Assembly: GCA_964553875.1 (NCBI GenBank)
Contig: CAZKNH010000002.1
Location: 1-64,000 of the forward strand
Reading direction: 5' to 3'
From: ZC4RG20 sp964553875
Lineage (GTDB): Bacteria > Pseudomonadota > Gammaproteobacteria > Steroidobacterales > Rariloculaceae
DNA: 64,000 nucleotides
Shown: piece by piece, positions 1 to 8,827 of the stretch
How positions within the stretch are numbered: the stretch's first letter is position 1
Layout: each line of letters opens with the position of its first letter
Notes under the pieces: model-generated
Told to the model about the DNA's origin: nothing
The model's database searches: none
The model's input: the letters and a program-made list of their open reading frames with translations, nothing else
Made by a program: the position numbers and the translations under genes

Positions 1-105
1 CGGCCGGGATGCCGCGCCCGCAGCCTACAGGGACGTACTTGCGGCGGTCCGGCAAGAGGCGATACGACACGTCCGCCCCCGGGGACCGCGACTACGCCCC
101 CACGA

Positions 106-1803
<1,698 letters not shown>

Positions 1804-1914
1804 GGCAACGGATTGTAGTCGAACGCCGCGGCCGGAGCCCGCGCGCGGGATTCGGGGAGCCTGCGAGGCACGGCGGTCAGCCGCTGAACGGCGAAGAGGC
1901 GATCCAGGGCCGGA

Positions 1915-2610
1915 TCAGTCGCCGGCGCTCAGCTCGAACGTGAAGCTTCGGCAGGCCGGAAGCGCCTCGTCTTCGTCGCCCCAGCTCCGGTACCGGGATG
2001 CAGTCACGGCTTCCAGCGTCGGGCCGCGAAACACGTCGTCCGTCGTCTCGACGATTTCGGGCCGCACGATCGCGCCGTCCCCGGTCACGACGAAGCAACT
2101 GACCGCCCTGCCTTCCTTCGCCTCGCGAATCGCGGCCAGCGGGTAGCGGGGACTTGCCATCACGGCGGGCACGAGAACGTGGATCAGACCCGCGACCGGG
2201 GGCGGCTCGTCGTCGACGGCGTGCGCGGTCGCCGCGCACCACCACCCGCCGCGCTCCCCGGCGCCGAGCCACGTCCCGCCGAGGTCCGCGCGGCCCAGGC
2301 TCGCGGCGAAGAAACGACCGTTCAGCTGATCGTCGAGCTCGATCCGATCGCGCGTCCGGCGCCACACGCCGAACGGCCGCCACTCGCCCTCCTCCGCTTC
2401 CGTCGGGCGTGCGATCCGCGCGCCGCCGTGGCCCGCAAGCTCGAGGTAAAAGCGCAGATCGCCGGTCATGCCGTACAGCAGGCAGCTCCAGACGCCGATC
2501 GGCCACGCGTCGGCCTCGTGCGCCATGCTCGCCGGCGCGCCCGCGACGGCCGCAAGCGCCGCGACGGCCGCGAAGCGGACCCGGCGGCGGCACGCGGCAC
2601 CCGGGCTCAC
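1915..2610 (-). CDS. Exported protein with a TonB C-terminal-like domain
   Basis: A 231-residue protein with an N-terminal signal peptide (arginine-rich start, Ala/Val-rich core, likely cleavage after PASMA). The last third (YPLAAIREAKEGRAVSCFVVTGDG and the following residues) has the spacing of the TonB C-terminal fold: YP..A...GREG.V...V...G followed by an S/T..F...A segment. There is no proline-rich spacer or clear TonB box-binding context, so it is probably not an energy transducer itself. The start is a GTG whose bases overlap the stop codon of the upstream TPR gene (GTGA at 2607-2610), so the two are co-transcribed. The function is unknown; the TonB-fold call is inferred from pattern only. 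Confidence 0.6.
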   Translation of the reverse strand: MSPGAACRRRVRFAAVAALAAVAGAPASMAHEADAWPIGVWSCLLYGMTGDLRFYLELAGHGGARIARPTEAEEGEWRPFGVWRRTRDRIELDDQLNGRFFAASLGRADLGGTWLGAGERGGWWCAATAHAVDDEPPPVAGLIHVLVPAVMASPRYPLAAIREAKEGRAVSCFVVTGDGAIVRPEIVETTDDVFRGPTLEAVTASRYRSWGDEDEALPACRSFTFELSAGD

Positions 2611-3089
2611 TGCCTGTTCTCCATCGTGACGCGCGGCAGCAACGTCTTCTCGTTGATCAGGCCGCGGATCGCGGCGATCTGCGGCGCGTCCGGCGCAAGC
2701 CTCGCGGCCGCGTCGATGTCCGCGGTCGCTTCGGCGTACAGGCCCTTCTGCCAGTACGCGTACGAACGGTTGCTGTACGCGCGCCAGTTGCTGGGATCGA
2801 GCTCGACGGACTCGTCGCAGAAGCCGATCGCGACGTCGGCTTCCCCCTTCGCGGCGTGGGCTGCGCAGAGATTCGCGAGCGCTGCGGCCTTGAGCCGCGA
2901 CGACACCGTCTCCTTCTCGAGGCCCTCGATCGTGAGACGAATGCCGTCGTCGTAGCGTCCGGCCTGGATCGCGTCCGCGCCCGCCGCGAGCAGCGGCGTG
3001 CGCTCTCCGAACACGGAACGGCTATCCGGCTGGGCCGAGGCTTCGGGAAGGAAAGCGGCGAGGCTCGCGACGAGGAGGAAGCGGCGCAT
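2607..3089 (-). CDS. Exported tetratricopeptide-repeat protein
   Basis: About 160 residues beginning MRRFLLVASLAAFLPEASAQ, a clear Sec signal peptide, followed by two to three TPR-like helical repeats (AALANLCAAHAAKGEADVAI and NWRAYSNRSYAYWQKGLYAEA are typical). The reading frame is open further upstream, but the ATG at 3089 has an AGGAGG ribosome-binding site seven bases away and begins the signal peptide, so I chose it. It is the first gene of a two-gene unit with the TonB-domain protein and is divergent from moeA across 65 bases. It is probably a periplasmic scaffold or interaction protein; its partner is unknown. Confidence 0.7.
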   Translation of the reverse strand: MRRFLLVASLAAFLPEASAQPDSRSVFGERTPLLAAGADAIQAGRYDDGIRLTIEGLEKETVSSRLKAAALANLCAAHAAKGEADVAIGFCDESVELDPSNWRAYSNRSYAYWQKGLYAEATADIDAAARLAPDAPQIAAIRGLINEKTLLPRVTMENRQ

Positions 3090-3154
3090 GGCGTGTTGCC
3101 TCCTGCGGCAGAGTATAGCATCGTGACCGGCCCGCACCGTCTCGCGGATTCGTT

Positions 3155-4354
3155 ATGACCGAAGTCGCCGAAGCCGAAACGTTGATCCTTGCGCGGATGC
3201 CGAAGATGCCGGGGGTGCGCGAGCCGCTCGCCCGGTGCGTGGGCCGCGTGCTCGCCGAGGACGTGACCGCGGAGCGCGACCAGCCGCCGTTCGACCGCGT
3301 GACGATGGACGGCATCGCGATCCTGCACGCGGATTTCGCCGGCGGAATCCGCCGCTTCGCGATCGTCGGAACGCAGGCGGCCGGTGCCCCGCCGCTCGAG
3401 CGGCGCCGGCCCGGGGAATGCGTCGAGGTCATGACCGGCGCGATGCTGCCTGAGGGCTGCGACACGATAGTGCCCGTCGAGCGGCTCGAACGGCACGGCA
3501 CGGAGGCCGAGATCGCGGCGGGCACCGATGTCGCCGAGGGGCAGTTCGTGCATCGGCGCGGCAGCGACCGGCGCGCGGGCAGCGTCGTGCTCGTGCGCGG
3601 CACGCCGATCGGCGGCCCCGAGATGGCCGTGCTCGCGAGCGCCGGCCGCGGCGAGGTCACGGTCGCGGCGTTACCGCGTATCGCCGTGGTTTCGACCGGC
3701 GACGAGCTCGTCGACGTCGACGAGCCGGTCGCGCCGCATCAGATTCGCTCGTGCAACGATCGTGCGATCGAGGCCGCGATCATCCGCCATGTGCTCGGCA
3801 CGGTGACGCGCGCGAAACTGCCCGACGACGAACGCATATTGCTCGACGCGCTCGCGCGGCTTCACGCCGAGCACGACGTGCTGATCCTGTCGGGCGGCGT
3901 ATCGATGGGACAGTTCGATTACGTGCCGGCCGTGCTCGAGCGCCTCGGCGTCGAGCTCGTTTTCCACAAGATCGAGCAGCGGCCCGGACGGCCGATGTGG
4001 TTCGGGATGTCCCGCGACGGGAAGCCCGTGTTCGCGCTGCCCGGCAATCCCGTCTCGACGCTCGTCTGCACGACGCGCTACGTGCTGCCGGCGCTGCGCG
4101 CATCGCTCGGACTCGCGCCGCACCGCCCGGAGCATGCCGTCCTCGCCGACGAAGTCTCGATGCCTGCGCGCCTCGCGTATTTCGTGCCGGTCGTGCTCGC
4201 GTCACGCGACGACGGCGTGCTGCTCGCGGAGCCGAGGCCGACGAACACGTCGGGCGACTTCATCACCCTCGCCGGCACGGACGGCTTCGTAGAGCTGCCG
4301 CGCGGCCCCGCCTCCTACCCCCCAGGCACAGCGGTCAAACTGTTCCGCTGGTGA
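3155..4354 (+). CDS. moeA: Molybdopterin molybdenumtransferase MoeA
   Basis: Inserts molybdate into adenylylated molybdopterin, the last step of molybdenum cofactor synthesis. The 399-residue protein has the family hallmarks in order: PPFDRVTMDGIA near residue 46, the MTGAMLPEGCDTIVPVE stretch near 92, the MoCF-binding motif SGGVSMGQFDYV near 246, and LPGNPVS near 293. Length is standard. No other cofactor genes lie nearby. In this window its clearest client is the assimilatory nitrate reductase at 21600-24272. It is divergent from the TPR gene, and its downstream flank is a GGGGTCAGA-type repeat beginning eight bases after the stop codon. Confidence 0.95.
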   Translation: MTEVAEAETLILARMPKMPGVREPLARCVGRVLAEDVTAERDQPPFDRVTMDGIAILHADFAGGIRRFAIVGTQAAGAPPLERRRPGECVEVMTGAMLPEGCDTIVPVERLERHGTEAEIAAGTDVAEGQFVHRRGSDRRAGSVVLVRGTPIGGPEMAVLASAGRGEVTVAALPRIAVVSTGDELVDVDEPVAPHQIRSCNDRAIEAAIIRHVLGTVTRAKLPDDERILLDALARLHAEHDVLILSGGVSMGQFDYVPAVLERLGVELVFHKIEQRPGRPMWFGMSRDGKPVFALPGNPVSTLVCTTRYVLPALRASLGLAPHRPEHAVLADEVSMPARLAYFVPVVLASRDDGVLLAEPRPTNTSGDFITLAGTDGFVELPRGPASYPPGTAVKLFRW

Positions 4355-4361
4355 ATTGATC

Positions 4362-4452
4362 GGGGTCAGAGCCCGTATACCGTCCAAAGGCGCTGAACAC
4401 GAAATTGCGACTTGGGTCAGAGCCCATAGACCGATCAAAAGGGCTCTGACCC
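4362..4452. repeat. GGGGTCAGAGCCC palindrome pair
   Basis: Two units of the dispersed palindrome family. The second is the clearer: GGGTCAGAGCCC at 4414-4425 pairs with GGGCTCTGACCC at 4441-4452 around a 15-base loop. The first (GGGGTCAGAGCCC at 4362-4374) has lost most of its right arm. It lies immediately 3' of moeA and could act as a transcript-end hairpin, but identical elements elsewhere in the window suggest a mobile or REP-like origin. Confidence 0.8.
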
Positions 4453-4783
4453 CGAAATGGGATAACCGAAATGGGGGGGGTGTAGCTCTTCTTCTGCAGA
4501 GGGCTCCTCCGACTCCAATTCGCTTGTCGCTGGCGCATTCTTCGACCAACGATTATCGAAATTGTTAGGATAGTCTGCTCGCGGGTGCGGCCCCATGCGG
4601 CAACACCGTGAGGGTGCTTCCGCTCCGACACGGCGTACCAGGACGTGCCCACAAGCCATCATCGGCATCGTGCGGTTACCTGACGCCGAGCTCTACCCGT
4701 GCTCTCGCCGAGACTTCATTGTGACGGCGCTGTTCAGAGCCGGTTGGGGGCGGATCGGCAAACGATAAGAAGAAGAGGGACTG
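4453..4783. other. Gene-free interval before the lone coiled-coil gene
   Basis: 331 bases with a locally lower GC content than the surroundings (AT-rich around 4530-4570). I see no convincing coding frame; the open frames here are short and without a recognisable product. It must contain the promoter of the gene at 4784, but I cannot name a -35/-10 pair with confidence. A GA-rich stretch ending AGAGGGACTG at 4783 serves as ribosome-binding site. Confidence 0.5.
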
Positions 4784-5449
4784 ATGAACCTTTCGATGCT
4801 CGCCTGGAAGCTCGACAGGATCGCGACAAAGATCGAGCAGACATGCCGACAATACGAAAAGAGCCCGTTACTCGCCCCGTCGCTACGTTACTCCAACGAC
4901 GACCCCGGTAGCGCCGTCTTCGAGCTGAAACGGACGCTCGGGCTGTACCGAGCCGAGCTCGAGGCGATCCAGCGCGCGCTCAACCAGCAGTGGCGGAAGC
5001 TCGAGTCGGAGCTCGAACGGCAGCTCGAAGGCGCCAAGAAGAGCCGATTGCGCGGCGAGAGAGCGCGGCAAGAAAAATGGCGAGCCGCACAATGGTTCAC
5101 GAGCAAAGCTCACGAGCTCGAACGAGCGCGCGACAAGCTGGGTAAGACGTTTCTCAAGCTGGACCTCATGCTTCGCGCCGCAAGCAACAGCCCCCAAGCG
5201 CAGAAGTGGGAGGCCCGAGCGAGAGCGCTCGAGGAAATCCTGAAGGCCGCCCATGACGTAAAAAGCGTCGAGCAGCTCATGACGAGAACGACCACGAGTG
5301 TTCCCCCGGAGATGCGAGCCTCGATTGCGAGGAATCCGGCCAACACTCCGCTCGCGGTGATACTCGGCGTAGCGCTCCTCTTGTCGTTCCTTTTGTCGCG
5401 GATCAATGAGCTCAAAGAGCCACCCGGGAAGCCCCCGACCGGGTGGTGA
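4784..5449 (+). CDS. Unrecognised coiled-coil protein with a C-terminal membrane anchor
   Basis: A 221-residue protein I do not recognise. It has no signal peptide. Residues about 45-130 are dominated by charged heptad-like sequence rich in E, K, R and L (for example WRKLESELERQLEGAKKSRL), which predicts a long coiled coil. A second helical stretch follows to about 165. Residues about 189-205 (LAVILGVALLLSFLL) form a single transmembrane segment, followed by a short proline-rich cytoplasmic or periplasmic tail. The architecture is that of a tail-anchored protein. Codon use is less GC-biased than its neighbours. It is a monocistronic unit flanked on both sides by GGGGTCAGA-type palindromes, so acquisition as a cassette is possible. 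The function is unknown. Confidence 0.7.
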   Translation: MNLSMLAWKLDRIATKIEQTCRQYEKSPLLAPSLRYSNDDPGSAVFELKRTLGLYRAELEAIQRALNQQWRKLESELERQLEGAKKSRLRGERARQEKWRAAQWFTSKAHELERARDKLGKTFLKLDLMLRAASNSPQAQKWEARARALEEILKAAHDVKSVEQLMTRTTTSVPPEMRASIARNPANTPLAVILGVALLLSFLLSRINELKEPPGKPPTGW

Positions 5450-5461
5450 CCGCGAGCATCC

Positions 5462-5502
5462 GGGGTCAGAGCCCGGAGACCGAGTCCAAGGGCGCTGACC
5501 CC
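5462..5502. repeat. GGGGTCAGAGCCC palindrome
   Basis: GGGGTCAGAGCCC at 5462-5474 faces GGGCGCTGACCCC at 5490-5502 (one mismatch) around a 15-base loop. Spacing and sequence are close to the unit at 4414-4452, so the gene at 4784-5449 lies between two related copies. It also lies between two converging genes, where it could end transcription from both sides. Confidence 0.8.
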
Positions 5503-5520
5503 GATTGAGTCGCGGTCGGG

Positions 5521-6681
5521 TCAGAACCAGAACGACAGGTAGAGCTGCACGACGTCCGCGTCGAAGGAGTAGAACGGCTCCTCGCCCGGCGCGCCGCCGC
5601 GGGTCACATCGCGGAAATCGGCGTAGTCGAACAGGATGCGGTCGTAGGCGATGTTGACCGTGCCGCGCTCGACGAAGCGCCAACCCCCGCGCAGCACGTC
5701 GTAGCTCGCGCCGAGCCGGAACGTCGTGCTGTCGAACGTGGAGAGCTCCTTGTCGCGCGCCATGAAGTTCTGGAACCGCGAGCGCGGGAAAAGATCCCGA
5801 TAGAACGACGCCGCCGTCTGCGAGTATCTGCGAACCTTCGCTTCGACGATCCAGCCGCCTTCGATCGGATGCGTGTAGCCGAGCTCGAACGTATCGGCGC
5901 GAATGTCCCATGTGTCCGTGTACGTTCGATACTCCGCGTGCAGCGCCGCACGGTACGGCAGGTAGTAGCGGAGCCGGATCGCCGCCGCGTCGCTCGTCCG
6001 CGTGCGCGGATACACCTCCGCCTCCCACGAGTAGCCGCGCGGGTTCGTGTCGTCGAGGAAACGCACCGACCGATACGGGTTGTTCAGAAAGCCTTCGTCC
6101 GTGATCGTCTCGAACGAGAGACCCAGCATCAGGCTCCGGGTCAGGATCTGCGAGAGCCCGAGCCGATATTGCCGCCTGTCGACGTCGGCCGAGAACGCGG
6201 AATCGCCGCGGCGGCGCACCTCGTCGCTCCCGACGGAATAGCCGAGCGACAGCGTCGTCAGATCGCCAAAAAAGTCCTGGCTCACGCCGATGCTGAACGT
6301 GTTCGCCGTGTAGTCGTTCTCCTCGCTCGACGTCAAGCCCAGGCTCAGCATCCAGCTGTCGTGCAGATAATCGAGGCCGAGGGAGTACTGCGTGCGCTCC
6401 TCGGTGTACGGGCTCGCCGTGGAAACGACGTCGATCGACGCGCTCGTCACGCGGTCGACGTAGTAGTTCGCGGACGCCGAGAACTTGTCCGCGAACTGCT
6501 TGCGCACGAGGAGCGATGGCCCCTCGATCGTGACGCCGCCGCCGTCGTACGAGTGAAAGAGCACGTCGGCGCGGTCCTCGGGCAGCACCCCCGCGGACGC
6601 GCCGGACGCGAGCGCGGCGGCCGCGGCCAGCACGGCCGCCAAGCGCGCCACGGCGGCGAGACGGCCGTCAGTTGCAGCCAC
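5521..6681 (-). CDS. DUF3570-type outer-membrane beta-barrel protein
   Basis: A 386-residue exported protein (signal peptide rich in Ala ending ASGASAG) whose body is a run of alternating amphipathic strands with aromatic girdles and a terminal aromatic residue (YLSFWF), as in outer-membrane barrels. It matches what I know of the DUF3570 family, which accompanies DUF4266 and TlpA-like genes. The frame is open well upstream, but the likely start is the GTG at 6681, which precedes the signal peptide and overlaps the DUF4266 gene. It is the last gene of a six-gene minus-strand operon. It probably acts as a barrel or porin-like component of the complex encoded upstream; its precise role is unknown. 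Confidence 0.75.
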   Translation of the reverse strand: MAATDGRLAAVARLAAVLAAAAALASGASAGVLPEDRADVLFHSYDGGGVTIEGPSLLVRKQFADKFSASANYYVDRVTSASIDVVSTASPYTEERTQYSLGLDYLHDSWMLSLGLTSSEENDYTANTFSIGVSQDFFGDLTTLSLGYSVGSDEVRRRGDSAFSADVDRRQYRLGLSQILTRSLMLGLSFETITDEGFLNNPYRSVRFLDDTNPRGYSWEAEVYPRTRTSDAAAIRLRYYLPYRAALHAEYRTYTDTWDIRADTFELGYTHPIEGGWIVEAKVRRYSQTAASFYRDLFPRSRFQNFMARDKELSTFDSTTFRLGASYDVLRGGWRFVERGTVNIAYDRILFDYADFRDVTRGGAPGEEPFYSFDADVVQLYLSFWF

Positions 6682-6913
6682 ACCCGCCTCCGGCGCTGCC
6701 GGTCGCGCCCCGAGCGCCCTCGCGCGCTTCGTAGACGTGGTGCATGTACGCGCTCGACACCGGATCCCGGTCCCACGACATGATCGGATCGGCGAGCCGG
6801 TCGCGCTCGTACGGCTTGACCCACGGCTCCACCGCGCATCCCGCCGCAAGCGGCAGCGCCGCGATGCAGAGAAGCCCCGCGGCCCGCAGCATTCTCCTGT
6901 CGAACGTGCTCAT
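6668..6913 (-). CDS. DUF4266 small lipoprotein
   Basis: An 81-residue lipoprotein with a lipobox PLAAGC near residues 21-26, then a short conserved region (WVKPYERDRLADPIM) and a histidine-containing segment (YMHHVYE). The C-terminus is the glycine/cysteine tail GGGCGCN. These are the hallmarks of DUF4266. The cysteine-rich end looks suited to metal or disulfide chemistry, in keeping with the TlpA gene immediately upstream; that is inference. Its start overlaps the TlpA stop codon (ATGA at 6910-6913), and its stop lies inside the DUF3570 start region, so translation is coupled. Confidence 0.8.
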   Translation of the reverse strand: MSTFDRRMLRAAGLLCIAALPLAAGCAVEPWVKPYERDRLADPIMSWDRDPVSSAYMHHVYEAREGARGATGSAGGGCGCN

Positions 6914-7398
6914 TCGCGTAGCAGCGCGCGGATCTGCGCCTGATACTCGTGCTCGTATCCGGGCTGGTAACCGTGATGCATGTAGCGAAGGTTGCCTTCG
7001 CGATCCACCATCACGGTGCTCGGCATCGCGATGACGTCGTACAGCTCGCTGACCTCGTTCGCGGAATCGAACAGCACCTTGAACGATACCGGCGTCTGCG
7101 CCAGGAACTTCTCGACGCCGCTCGTATCCTTGTCGACGTTCACCCCGAGCAGCGTGAAGCCGAGATTCGAATAGCGCTGATGCAGCGCCTCGAGGTGAGG
7201 CATCTCCTGCCGGCAGGGCGCGCACCACGTCGCCCAGAAGTTGATCATCACGACCTGACCCTTGAGGTCCTCGAGCGACACCTGCTCGCCGCTTCTCGAC
7301 GGCAGAGAGAAATTCGGCGCGGGACCCGAGATCTCCCCGGCTCCGGTCGCCGACGCGAGCAGCAGGCCCGCCGCTATCCCTAGCATCTTCTTCAGCAT
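6910..7398 (-). CDS. TlpA-family periplasmic thiol:disulfide oxidoreductase
   Basis: A 162-residue exported thioredoxin-fold protein. It has a signal peptide (MLKKMLGIAAGLLLASATGA), then the redox motif WATWCAPC near residue 55, the TlpA/ResA-type central insertion, and a cis-proline in IAMPSTVMVDREG. Such proteins reduce cysteines of apocytochromes or of partner lipoproteins in the periplasm. The start ATG has GGAGG eight bases upstream. In this operon likely clients are the CxxCH motifs of the haem proteins encoded at both sides of the divergent promoter, or the cysteine tail of the DUF4266 lipoprotein. Confidence 0.9.
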   Translation of the reverse strand: MLKKMLGIAAGLLLASATGAGEISGPAPNFSLPSRSGEQVSLEDLKGQVVMINFWATWCAPCRQEMPHLEALHQRYSNLGFTLLGVNVDKDTSGVEKFLAQTPVSFKVLFDSANEVSELYDVIAMPSTVMVDREGNLRYMHHGYQPGYEHEYQAQIRALLRE

Positions 7399-7412
7399 CG
7401 CGTCACCTCCGG

Positions 7413-8069
7413 TCAGAAGAAGAACGTCACGCCGACATGGGCTTCGAGGTTGTGCGTCGTCTTCTCGCGTCCGAGGATGTCGATGTCGAGCACGTGGTCG
7501 CGCACGTCCGCGTGCACGGCCAGCCAGTCGAGCGGCAGCAACCTCAAACCCATGCCGAAGTTGATCGTGAACCTGTCGTCGCCCGCGAACCTCGTGTTGC
7601 CGACGCCGCCGATCAGATACAGCGACGAGTTGAACGCGCGGTTGCGGCCGATGAAGCTCTCGCCCGGCAACAAGTTGTAGCCGAGCGAGACGTTATAGTA
7701 GGAATACTCGCGCTCCGAATCCGTGAGCAGCTGCGCAGCGCCCGAGAGCCGCTCGTAGCTCGTCGGCTCCGTGTCGCTGCGCCCGGCGGCGGCCTCGACG
7801 AAGAAGGCCTCGGTGATGTGATACGCGAAGCGTGCGCCGACGACCGTGTTCACGCCGAAATCCTCGACGCTCAGCTGACCCGCGAAGATCCCGACCTCGA
7901 AGTCCTCCGTGTCGATGTCCGCGGGATCGATCTGCCGACGCTCCAGCCTCGGCTCGATGACCGGCGGCCGATCCGCGTCCGCCGTCTCGATCGCGCGATG
8001 ACGGCCGCAGCCCGCGAGGCTCGCCGCGGTTGCCACCGTCAGAAGAAGAACGAGAAGCCTGCTTTCCAT
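7413..8069 (-). CDS. Outer-membrane beta-barrel lipoprotein
   Basis: A 218-residue protein starting with a lipoprotein signal (LLTVATAASLAGC). A polar linker is followed from about residue 55 by a small eight-strand-type barrel (EVGIFAGQLSVEDF, YHITEAFFVEAAAG, FGMGLRLLPLDWLAVHADV, ending GVTFFF). It fits the outer-membrane beta-barrel domain found in deltaproteobacterial and gammaproteobacterial envelope clusters. It overlaps the upstream gene by 31 bases and precedes tlpA by 14. It is probably structurally paired with the SH3-barrel protein encoded just upstream, which ends in the same style of strand. Confidence 0.75.
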   Translation of the reverse strand: MESRLLVLLLTVATAASLAGCGRHRAIETADADRPPVIEPRLERRQIDPADIDTEDFEVGIFAGQLSVEDFGVNTVVGARFAYHITEAFFVEAAAGRSDTEPTSYERLSGAAQLLTDSEREYSYYNVSLGYNLLPGESFIGRNRAFNSSLYLIGGVGNTRFAGDDRFTINFGMGLRLLPLDWLAVHADVRDHVLDIDILGREKTTHNLEAHVGVTFFF

Positions 8070-8827
8070 TCCCTGATTTCCTCGTTATCGTCGCGGCTCG
8101 TGAACACGACGTAGCTCTTGTACTCGGCCCGGAACACGAAGCGCCGCGTCAGATAGGCGCGCAGGCCCGCGCCGGCGTGCGCCGCCTTATCGCTCCTGTC
8201 GGTGGTCGCGACGAGCGTTGCCTTCGGACTCGTCTTCACGACGCCCGCGCCGAGGCCGATGTACGGTGAGAAGCGCTTGTCCGGAAAGAGCTCGTGCACG
8301 ATGTCGAGGCTCGCGATCTTGCTGTCGGAGAAGCGACCGAGCGCTTGCGACAGCCAGAGCTCTAGCGACAGGTTCGGCGTCATGCCGAAGGCCCCGTAGA
8401 CCGAGATCACGTTCGCGCCGCCGAAATCGCCGTACAGCGCGCCGGCCTCCCAGCGCCGCTCCGTGTAATCCGCGAGCTCGAAAGCGGGCACTTCGAACGG
8501 CTCGCCGTCGAGTCCGAGCGTTCGGCGCAGCTGCTCGAGCGGAACCCATCCGACCTCGCCGCGGGGAACGCGCACCTGGAACCAGTCGGTGCGCCTCCTG
8601 ATCAGCTCGACGCGCTCGCCGCGCTCGGCGACATGAAAGATCGGATAGCCGCGGCCCGGGCCGGTGCGAAGCTCGAGGTACGGATCCTCGACGATCACTT
8701 CGTAGGTCTTCGCGGACACCGCCGACGACGCGAGCGCGAGGCCCGCCCACGCGGCGACGCGGACGATCGCCCGGACGATTCGTCCGCGCACGCAGCGCGT
8801 GAGCTCCAAGAGGCGCGTCGCGATCAT
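8039..8827 (-). CDS. SH3-domain and beta-barrel envelope protein
   Basis: A 262-residue protein. An N-terminal hydrophobic segment ends at ASSAVSAK, then a bacterial SH3 domain spans roughly residues 41-100 (YLELRTGPGRGYPIFHVAERGE, WFQVRV, GWVP). A beta-barrel of about 140 residues follows, ending FSFFF. The SH3 domain may bind peptidoglycan or a partner while the barrel inserts in the outer membrane. The start ATG at 8827 shares bases with the stop codon of the large haem lipoprotein gene (ATGA), so the two are translationally coupled. It is the second gene of the operon. Confidence 0.75.
   Translation of the reverse strand: MIATRLLELTRCVRGRIVRAIVRVAAWAGLALASSAVSAKTYEVIVEDPYLELRTGPGRGYPIFHVAERGERVELIRRRTDWFQVRVPRGEVGWVPLEQLRRTLGLDGEPFEVPAFELADYTERRWEAGALYGDFGGANVISVYGAFGMTPNLSLELWLSQALGRFSDSKIASLDIVHELFPDKRFSPYIGLGAGVVKTSPKATLVATTDRSDKAAHAGAGLRAYLTRRFVFRAEYKSYVVFTSRDDNEEIREWKAGFSFFF

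Noticed and set aside
5450..5520. Classical rho-independent terminator after the coiled-coil gene
   Set aside because: The hairpin is a copy of the dispersed palindrome family and has no T-run, so I list it as a repeat; any terminator role is secondary.
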